From Bacteroidota bacterium (GTDB lineage Bacteria > Bacteroidota > Bacteroidia > Chitinophagales > Chitinophagaceae), in the NCBI GenBank assembly GCA_023391315.1, contig JAEWBD010000053.1, positions 1 through 8,717 of the forward strand: a DNA stretch of 8,717 nucleotides, in the 5' to 3' direction. Both the position numbers and the translations under genes were made by a program. Shown in pieces: positions 1 to 4,742 of the stretch (position 1 is the first letter of the stretch; the number at the start of each line of letters is the position of its first letter). A model generated the notes under the pieces. It made no database searches. It was not told the origin of the DNA and saw only the letters and a list, made by a program, of their open reading frames with translations.

Positions 1-911
1 TTAATCCTAACGCCGGGCCGGAGGGAGGCAACGGGGGCAGGGGGGGCCATATAATATTAAAGGGCAATAAACAATTGTGGACGTTGCTCCATCTTCGTTA
101 TTATAAAAATGTGATTGCAGAAAACGGTGAAGGCGGCAATAAGAATAACTGCACCGGAGCTGATGGTGGGGATATAATTATTGAAGTGCCGCTTGGCACT
201 ATTGCCCGAGATGAAGAAAGCGGTAGAATGGAAGCGGAGATTTTGGAAGACGGCCAGGAAGTTATCTGGCTTCGTGGCGGAAGGGGTGGATTGGGTAACG
301 CCAATTTTGCTACGGCCACTAACCAGGCGCCCGAATATGCGCAGCCGGGTGAACCGGGTGTGGAAGCATGGAAAACACTCGAATTAAAAGTGCTGGCCGA
401 TGTGGGGCTGGTGGGTTTTCCCAATGCAGGAAAATCAACTTTATTATCTGTACTTACAGCAGCAAAACCAAAAATTGCTGACTATGCATTTACCACTTTA
501 ACGCCCCAGTTGGGCATGGTGGAATACAGGGATGGAAGATCTTTTTGTATTGCCGATTTGCCCGGTATAATTGAAGGTGCTGCCGAAGGCAAGGGCCTGG
601 GCCACCGCTTTTTAAGGCATATTGAACGCAATGCTGCTTTATTGTTTGTAATACCCGCCGACAGCAATGATCATAAAAAGGAATTTGAGGTACTGCTGAA
701 GGAGCTGGAAGAATATAATCCTGAATTAATGCAGAAAGAGTTTTTGATTGCCATCACCAAAAGCGATTTGCTGGATGATGAATTAAAAACAGCCATAAGA
801 AATGAGTTTGACAAAGAAACAAGGATAGTATTCATTTCTTCTTTTACCCAAAAAGGTCTTGTTGAATTAAAAGATCTGCTATGGAAAACCATAAATAGCC
901 AGGCTGATTAA
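1..911 (+). CDS. obg: Obg family GTPase, 5'-truncated by the window edge
   Basis: Obg (CgtA/ObgE) is a conserved GTPase that binds the large ribosomal subunit and takes part in its assembly and in stress control. The frame is open from base 3 with no start in view, so the true start lies upstream; the TTG at 75 is an internal Leu codon, because typical Obg sequence (GPEGGNGGRGGHIILKGN) is encoded before it. The visible 302 residues hold the end of the glycine-rich Obg fold, the P-loop GFPNAGKS (fragment residues 138-145), the switch segment YAFTTLTPQLG, DLPG (185-188), the G4 motif TKSD (252-255) and G5 ISS (about 278-280). The protein ends right after the G domain, so the C-terminal extension of some Obg proteins is absent, as is usual in Bacteroidota. 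From the usual family length, roughly 25-30 N-terminal residues are missing. A hairpin with a T-run follows at 968-1016. Confidence 0.96.
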   Translation, partial: NPNAGPEGGNGGRGGHIILKGNKQLWTLLHLRYYKNVIAENGEGGNKNNCTGADGGDIIIEVPLGTIARDEESGRMEAEILEDGQEVIWLRGGRGGLGNANFATATNQAPEYAQPGEPGVEAWKTLELKVLADVGLVGFPNAGKSTLLSVLTAAKPKIADYAFTTLTPQLGMVEYRDGRSFCIADLPGIIEGAAEGKGLGHRFLRHIERNAALLFVIPADSNDHKKEFEVLLKELEEYNPELMQKEFLIAITKSDLLDDELKTAIRNEFDKETRIVFISSFTQKGLVELKDLLWKTINSQAD

Positions 912-967
912 AGAGATGTTGTTATTTTAAAGTTATCAATCTGAAGATAAATGTTTGGATGTCAATC

Positions 968-1016
968 ACCTTGTAATTTTATCCCATAAAAATTACTAAT
1001 GTAAGGTTACTTTTTT
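968..1016 (+). terminator. Putative terminator of obg
   Basis: GTAATTTTAT (973-982) pairs with ATAAAAATTAC (986-996) across a CCC loop, with one extra A. An outer ACCTT (968-972) can pair with AAGGT (1003-1007). TTTTTT follows at 1011-1016. The stem is AT-rich and the T-run is not directly next to the inner stem, so intrinsic termination is likely but not certain. It lies 57 bases after the obg stop, before the next promoter. Confidence 0.5.
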
Positions 1017-1057
1017 CTTTTAACAGTATTAATGTGTAATTAATACGCAATTGTTCT

Positions 1058-1065
1058 TAACTTTG
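1058..1065 (+). promoter_or_regulatory. Bacteroidota-type -7 element upstream of the 143-residue exported protein
   Basis: TAACTTTG matches the Bacteroidota sigma-A -7 consensus TAnnTTTG. No good TTG -33 element sits at the usual spacing of about 19-21 bases; only a GTG-like triplet is near 1034-1036. Transcription would start near 1070, giving a leader of about 110 bases. The leader end has T7 (1153-1159) facing A9 (1166-1174), which could form a weak A/U hairpin just before the ATG at 1183. An A-rich stretch in place of a Shine-Dalgarno sequence is normal for this phylum. Confidence 0.45.
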
Positions 1066-1182
1066 TATCTAAATTAAGCTAACCGAACCATTCATGCCAT
1101 AGTTGTTTGCCGCCGATTGTATTGCCTCGCGGTTGATTGTCGAAATGAATAATTTTTTTGACATTAAAAAAAAACAACAATT

Positions 1183-1614
1183 ATGACAAAGGCAAATTTA
1201 AAATTCTCAAGCAAGAAATTAATCGCAGCAGCATTTTTATCAGCTTCAGTATTACTTACTTCTCTTACAACTAACGCCGCCATATATAACAAAAACATCG
1301 AACTGGTTTCCGGTGAAAAAAGCAATATTGCCCTTACCGCTAATACCAACGATGCATTATTGTTCAAATTAAATGTGAACAATGAAAAAGGCGACAAGTT
1401 TATCGTAACTATTAAAAATGATGCCGGCGATCTTTTATTCTCCCGTGCATTCAGCGATGTGAATTTCAACAGGCAATTTAAATTGCTTAAAGGTGAGCAG
1501 GCAAATACACGTTATTACATTAACATTACTTCAGACAACAAAGTTCTTGAAGATTCTTATGTAGTAAGTTCCACTGTGCGCACTGTAAATGATGCAGCAG
1601 TAAACAAGCTTTAA
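1183..1614 (+). CDS. Small exported protein of unknown function (143 aa)
   Basis: I do not recognise the family. The N-terminus is a clear Sec signal peptide: a basic start (MTKANLKFSSKK), a hydrophobic core (about residues 13-29) and an Ala-rich cleavage region TNAA near residues 31-34. The mature part, about 110 residues, alternates polar and hydrophobic residues in short strand-like segments (NIELVSG, ALLFKLNVN, KFIVTIKND, RYYINITSD), which suggests a small all-beta domain. It has no cysteine and no obvious catalytic motif. There is no lipobox, so a periplasmic or secreted protein is expected rather than a lipoprotein. The ATG at 1183 directly precedes the signal peptide. A promoter match lies upstream and a strong terminator downstream, so it is probably a single-gene transcript. 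The signal peptide and clean flanks support a real gene; the function is open. Confidence 0.8.
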   Translation: MTKANLKFSSKKLIAAAFLSASVLLTSLTTNAAIYNKNIELVSGEKSNIALTANTNDALLFKLNVNNEKGDKFIVTIKNDAGDLLFSRAFSDVNFNRQFKLLKGEQANTRYYINITSDNKVLEDSYVVSSTVRTVNDAAVNKL

Positions 1615-1632
1615 CATTAAAATTGTTTCTAT

Positions 1633-1673
1633 AAAGCTTCCCTTTTACGTTTGTGTTTTAGGGAAGCTTTTTT
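1633..1673 (+). terminator. Rho-independent terminator of the 143-residue exported protein
   Basis: AAAGCTTCCC (1633-1642) and GGGAAGCTTT (1661-1670) form a perfect 10-bp stem, extendable by one T-A pair, around a loop of 16-18 bases. The T-run occupies 1668-1673, partly inside the stem. It starts 19 bases after the TAA at 1612-1614. This is the cleanest terminator in the window. Confidence 0.85.
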
Positions 1674-1723
1674 ATTGGGGGTGCTATAACATTTAATTAC
1701 AATAATCTTTGGATTACAGATTT

Positions 1724-1732
1724 TACCTTTGC
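1724..1732 (+). promoter_or_regulatory. Bacteroidota -7 element for the L,D-transpeptidase gene
   Basis: TACCTTTGC is an exact match to TAnnTTTGC. A TTTG at 1708-1711 is too close (12-base spacer) to be a standard -33 box, and no TTG sits at 19-21 bases. Predicted transcription start is about 1737-1740, giving a leader of about 100 bases that contains the alternative hairpins noted at 1750-1785. Confidence 0.55.
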
Positions 1733-1749
1733 ACTTCACAATAAAAAAG

Positions 1750-1785
1750 GATTTTTACAGTTTTATAAAAAATCATCCGATTTTT
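1750..1785 (+). promoter_or_regulatory. Alternating GATTTTT / AAAAATC / GATTTTT segments in the transpeptidase leader
   Basis: GATTTTT (1750-1756), AAAAATC (1768-1774) and GATTTTT (1779-1785) occur in order. The middle copy can pair with the first (11-base loop) or the last (4-base loop ATCC), so the two hairpins exclude each other. The stems have only one G-C pair and are weak. A regulatory role is speculative; the arrangement itself is visible. Confidence 0.25.
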
Positions 1786-1839
1786 AGAGGCCATCCGGTC
1801 TGAATCCTTTTAGAAAATTTAAAAAATCTTATAAGCCTG

Positions 1840-2688
1840 ATGAAGAAATTGTTATTAGTGGGTGCTGTATGTATTACCATATTTACCTCTATGATTGCTG
1901 CAAAAGGAAAAGAAACTGCCGCCCTGAACTCAAACTCTAAAGCCGTTAATACTACAAACAAATCTGTGAATACAGAAGCGGTTATTAATTATTGGGTTGA
2001 TTCATTGTATGCTCAAATGCAATTGGAAGAAAAGGGTTTGTCCCGTTCTGTTTTTTTTGAAGCTTATAAAGGGTATGAATATTTGCTTTCTGCCGGTAAA
2101 CTGCAAAAGCAAGGTTTCCTAACCATTTGCGATTACAGCCAGCCCAGCAATAAGAAAAGATTATATGTGATTGACGTAGATAAAGCAAAACTGCTTTTTA
2201 ATACCTACGTATCACATGGCCGTAATTCCGGTAATGATTATGCTACAAGCTTTTCAAACAGGAATAATTCGCATAAAACATCTTTAGGGTTTATGTGCAC
2301 TGCCGAAACCTATAATGGAGATAACGGTTACAGTCTTCGGCTTGATGGATTGGAAAACGGTTTTAATGATAATGTAAGAACCCGCGCTATTGTAATGCAT
2401 GGCAGTAATTATGTAAGCGGCCAGCGTGCTTCAAAAGGTACGATGATGGGCCGCAGTTACGGTTGCCCTGCTGTACCTGCAAAAGAAGTTAAAAGCATTA
2501 TTAATACCATTAAAGGTGGAAGTTGTTTCTATAGCTATTATCCTGATAAAACTTATACAACTGCATCAAAAATTCTCAATGCAGATTTTGTTTGGCCTTT
2601 AACGCAAACGCCGCAGCTCGCATCTGTAAAATTGCCTGATTCGCTGGCAAAAATATATACGCAGTCAGAAGCGCTTAGCTTAAATTAA
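1840..2688 (+). CDS. Murein L,D-transpeptidase catalytic domain family protein (YkuD_2 type)
   Basis: The family comprises exported cysteine enzymes related to YkuD, thought to make or modify L,D-crosslinks or attachments in peptidoglycan. The N-terminus (MKKLLLVGAVCITIFTSMIAA) is a Sec signal peptide with probable cleavage near residues 21-22. A polar Asn/Thr/Ser-rich spacer (about 24-45) and a helical segment (about 48-85) precede the catalytic domain (about 90-250). The diagnostic motifs are MHGSNYV with His187 and GRSYGCPAVP with the predicted nucleophile Cys209; the Pro-Ala-Val after the Cys is characteristic of this Bacteroidota-rich branch, where classical YkuD has S-x-GC-[IV]-R. The 282-residue length suits the family. 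The start at 1840 gives the signal peptide directly; no Shine-Dalgarno is present. It has its own promoter match and a following hairpin. The domain is confident; the exact crosslinking substrate cannot be read from sequence. Confidence 0.9.
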   Translation: MKKLLLVGAVCITIFTSMIAAKGKETAALNSNSKAVNTTNKSVNTEAVINYWVDSLYAQMQLEEKGLSRSVFFEAYKGYEYLLSAGKLQKQGFLTICDYSQPSNKKRLYVIDVDKAKLLFNTYVSHGRNSGNDYATSFSNRNNSHKTSLGFMCTAETYNGDNGYSLRLDGLENGFNDNVRTRAIVMHGSNYVSGQRASKGTMMGRSYGCPAVPAKEVKSIINTIKGGSCFYSYYPDKTYTTASKILNADFVWPLTQTPQLASVKLPDSLAKIYTQSEALSLN

Positions 2689-2752
2689 ACTTGCAATTGG
2701 GATCAATATATTATTAAACCGTTCTACAACTTATTTCATTAAAAATTCTTAT

Positions 2753-2804
2753 AAAAGGCTGTTGAGCATAATCATTGTGTATGATTTGTTGCTCAGCAGC
2801 TTTT
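2753..2804 (+). terminator. Long nested hairpin after the L,D-transpeptidase gene, probable terminator
   Basis: The outer stem pairs AAAA-GCTGTTGAGCA (2753-2768, with bulged G2757) with TGCTCAGCAGCTTTT (2790-2804), including one G-T wobble. An inner stem AATCAT (2770-2775) pairs with ATGATT (2781-2786) around loop TGTGT. About 21 base pairs form in a 52-base hairpin. Only four Ts follow (2801-2804), then GCATTTCTTTT, so the U-tract is weak. It lies 64 bases after the stop at 2688. Confidence 0.6.
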
Positions 2805-2980
2805 GCATTTCTTTTGCTGCTTATATACTTATTTTAATTTAAAAGCACTTTAATAAACGCCGGTTTATATATGCTGAATGTTGAAACTTTTTTAAACAGT
2901 CGGTTGCCTGTTCCGCATTAACAAAACACTAAATTTTAAACAGCATACCATACACATCAGCTTAACCGTTATGATGATTG

Positions 2981-2988
2981 TATTTTCG
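2981..2988 (+). promoter_or_regulatory. TATTTTCG promoter-like element 5 bases before the ATG at 2994
   Basis: TATTTTCG differs from TAnnTTTG by one base. It is followed by TAGTC and then the ATG. If it is a -7 element, transcription starts at or within a base or two of the ATG, giving a leaderless mRNA. The fused E1 gene has the same arrangement (TAACTTCG-TAGCC-ATG at 4730-4745). No TTG -33 box is visible at standard spacing. Confidence 0.45.
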
Positions 2989-2993
2989 TAGTC

Positions 2994-3926
2994 ATGTTCC
3001 GTTACATTTTAATTTTTCTTTTTTGCTTTACCGGCACAGTGGTTAAAGCCCAGGTAAATGCAGAAGATATCAGTTCCATGCAAAAGCAGGAAGACAGCCT
3101 GAAATATTATGCTAAAGGCATGGTATATGATTCCATGGCTGAAAACAGGTTTTATTTCGACAGTGTTTTTATTCGCCGGTTTGTAGCGGCATTAAAAACA
3201 CCGCATTCATTCCAATATCCTTTCGACTCATTAATTACCATATCACGGTTATATGCGCCCGATAGCAGCTTCAGGATTTTTACCTGGCAATTGCGGCGTG
3301 ATGAAAGTTATTACCGGCAGGAGGGCGCCATTCAAATGAGAACAAAAGATGGATCGCTCAAACTATTTCCATTGTTTGATGTATCTGATTATGCTTCCGT
3401 GCCAACCGATTCAATCCGCACAAATAAAAACTGGATAGGCGCTATTTACTATAATATCATTGAAAAAGAATTTAAAGGCAAAAAATATTATACACTGTTT
3501 GGCTATGATGATAACGATATGGCCAGCACACGAAAATGGCTTGAGATATTAACTTTTAATGCAGCGGGAGAGCCGGTTTTCGGCGGTCATTATTTTACCT
3601 ATAAAGATGATGAATTGAAGGCGCCGCAACCTGTTGACCGTTTCCTGCTCGAATACCAAAAAGATGCGCGGGCAAGGCTGGTGTACGATCCTGAACTGGA
3701 TATGATTGTTTTTGATCATTTGATAAGTGAAAACAACCAGCCGCAAAAAAAGTTTACACTTATTCCCGATGGCGATTACGAGGCATTTAAATGGCAGAAT
3801 GGTAAATGGGTGCATGTTTCAAAACTGTTTAATCAATCTTTAAAAGATGGCGAGGCGCCGAGGCCGGAACCTATATATGATAAGGAAGGAAGCAGCATGA
3901 AGCCGTTAAAAGAAAAAAATAAATGA
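2994..3926 (+). CDS. Exported protein of unknown function (310 aa)
   Basis: I do not recognise a named domain. The N-terminus MFRYILIFLFCFTGTVVKAQ is a strong Sec signal peptide with cleavage expected after VVKA (A19/Q20). The Cys at residue 11 is inside the hydrophobic core with no lipobox, so it is not a lipoprotein. The mature protein is acidic and basic mixed, rich in aromatic residues (many Tyr, Phe and Trp), with a helical start (about 25-70) and then likely beta-rich sequence (for example IGAIYYNIIEKE, YYTLFGYDDND, KWVHVSKLFNQ). It ends in a charged Lys/Glu/Pro-rich tail. No catalytic signature, repeat or membrane segment after the signal was found. The ATG at 2994 directly precedes the signal peptide. 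The gene is monocistronic in this window and convergent with yggS, 73 bases apart, with no obvious terminator in that gap. Confidence 0.85.
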   Translation: MFRYILIFLFCFTGTVVKAQVNAEDISSMQKQEDSLKYYAKGMVYDSMAENRFYFDSVFIRRFVAALKTPHSFQYPFDSLITISRLYAPDSSFRIFTWQLRRDESYYRQEGAIQMRTKDGSLKLFPLFDVSDYASVPTDSIRTNKNWIGAIYYNIIEKEFKGKKYYTLFGYDDNDMASTRKWLEILTFNAAGEPVFGGHYFTYKDDELKAPQPVDRFLLEYQKDARARLVYDPELDMIVFDHLISENNQPQKKFTLIPDGDYEAFKWQNGKWVHVSKLFNQSLKDGEAPRPEPIYDKEGSSMKPLKEKNK

Positions 3927-3999
3927 CTGCACGGCGAGGATCGTCAAACGTAATGGCTATACTTTATTTTAAATTTTACCTGATTGAAATGCGGCTTAT

Positions 4000-4662
4000 T
4001 TACTCAGTTGGCTTTCTTTCTCCAAATATTAAACTTCCAACGCGTATCATCGTGCTGCCTTCTTCAATGGCAATTGTGTAATCTGCTGTCATGCCCATAG
4101 AAAGCGTTGATAGTTGGCAGTTGACAGTTGACAGTTTTGACTGTAGTGATTTTAAATATTGAAATTCTTTTCTAATTTGATTTTCATCGTTCGTAAAACT
4201 TGCCATGCCCATCAGGCCAGCAATATTTACATTTTTCATGTTCAGATTTTCAAGTTCCCTCATTAGCGCATTGGCTTCTTCCTCATCCAGGCCAAACTTG
4301 GTTTCTTCCTGTGCAATATGTATTTGGAGCAGGCAGGTTGTTGTTACATTTATTTTAGCCGATTGTTTATTAATTTCTTTCAGCAGCTTAAAACTGTCAA
4401 CGCCGTGAATCAATGCTGCAATGCCCACAATCTGCTTCACTTTATTGGTTTGCAGATGGCCGATAAAATGCCAGCGTATATCTTTTGGAAGCTGCTGTTG
4501 TTTTTCAATAAACTCCTGCACATAATTTTCCCCAAAATCCCTTTGCCCTAAATTGTATAAAGCAAGTATGTCTTCAACCGGTTTTGTTTTACTTACGGCA
4601 ACAAGCGTTACGTTGTGCTGTTTACATTCTTGTACCAACTTATTATAGGCTTCAATATTCAT
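4000..4662 (-). CDS. yggS: YggS/PLPBP family pyridoxal phosphate-binding protein
   Basis: YggS (PROSC/PLPBP) is a cytoplasmic alanine racemase-like single-domain TIM-barrel protein that binds PLP and keeps vitamin B6 and amino-acid pools in balance; no enzymatic activity is established. The 220 residues cover the whole family. Visible hallmarks are VAVSKTKPVEDI, where Lys25 is the expected PLP lysine; the segments DFGENYVQEF, IRWHFIGHLQTNKVKQI, LLQIHIAQEETKFGL and IAGLMGMA; and the C-terminal phosphate-binding region LSMGMTADYTIAIEEGSTMIRVGSLIFGER. The start gives the short N-terminus usual for Bacteroidota members. Just before LSMGM, residues 178-186 (STVNCQLST) are encoded by a 7-base tandem repeat (4106-4133), a place where the family is variable in length. 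The gene is transcribed divergently from the fused E1; TAAGTTTGC at 4718-4710 is a likely promoter, with a leader of about 40 bases. Confidence 0.96.
   Translation of the reverse strand: MNIEAYNKLVQECKQHNVTLVAVSKTKPVEDILALYNLGQRDFGENYVQEFIEKQQQLPKDIRWHFIGHLQTNKVKQIVGIAALIHGVDSFKLLKEINKQSAKINVTTTCLLQIHIAQEETKFGLDEEEANALMRELENLNMKNVNIAGLMGMASFTNDENQIRKEFQYLKSLQSKLSTVNCQLSTLSMGMTADYTIAIEEGSTMIRVGSLIFGERKPTE
4106..4133 (-). repeat. 7-base tandem repeat (four units) inside yggS
   Basis: On the plus strand the units are GTTGATA, GTTGGCA, GTTGACA and GTTGACA, with a degenerate fifth unit from 4134. On the coding strand they read as TGTCAAC-like units encoding STVNCQLST. Because 7 is not a multiple of 3, successive units are read in different frames and still stay open. 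Confidence 0.85.
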
Positions 4663-4709
4663 CTGTCTGATTTAAAAAATACCCGCGAATATTCATTAAA
4701 AATTGATGT

Positions 4710-4718
4710 GCAAACTTA
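4710..4718 (-). promoter_or_regulatory. Bacteroidota -7 element for yggS
   Basis: On the minus strand TAAGTTTGC matches TAnnTTTGC exactly. Transcription would start near 4704, giving a leader of about 40 bases before the ATG at 4662. A second TAAGTTTG copy lies 13 bases further upstream (4731-4724). No TTG -33 box was found at the standard distance. Confidence 0.55.
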
Positions 4719-4729
4719 AAACACAAACT

Positions 4730-4737
4730 TAACTTCG
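4730..4737 (+). promoter_or_regulatory. TAACTTCG promoter-like element 5 bases before the E1 ATG
   Basis: TAACTTCG is one base from TAnnTTTG and is followed by TAGCC and the ATG at 4743. The same spacing and nearly the same bases occur before the ATG at 2994. It overlaps the second TAAGTTTG copy of the minus strand by two bases, so the divergent promoters of yggS and E1 are interleaved. A GTG at 4708-4710 is 19 bases upstream, a poor match for a -33 TTG. Confidence 0.5.
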
Positions 4738-4742
4738 TAGCC

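Larger units (their letters stand above)
2689..2993. other. 305-base intergenic region
   Basis: No coding frame here is convincing on either strand. It contains a long nested hairpin (2753-2804), an AT-rich stretch without recognised motifs (about 2805-2960), and a promoter-like element next to the following ATG (2981-2988). Confidence 0.7.

Noticed and set aside
40..46. Run of seven G as a possible frameshift in obg
   Set aside because: The Obg-like reading frame continues unchanged through the run (GGNGGRGGHIILKG), so no shift is needed.
75..77. TTG at 75 as the start of the Obg gene
   Set aside because: The frame is open back to base 3 and encodes glycine-rich Obg sequence before this codon; the TTG is an internal Leu in KQLWTLLHLRY.
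756..767. TKSD instead of NKxD as a broken G4 motif in Obg
   Set aside because: As far as I recall, TK(S/C)D is usual in Bacteroidota Obg proteins, and the rest of the GTPase core is intact.
1870..1875. Cys in VGAVC of the L,D-transpeptidase as a lipobox
   Set aside because: The residues before the Cys do not fit L-[AS]-[GA]-C, and the hydrophobic core continues after it.
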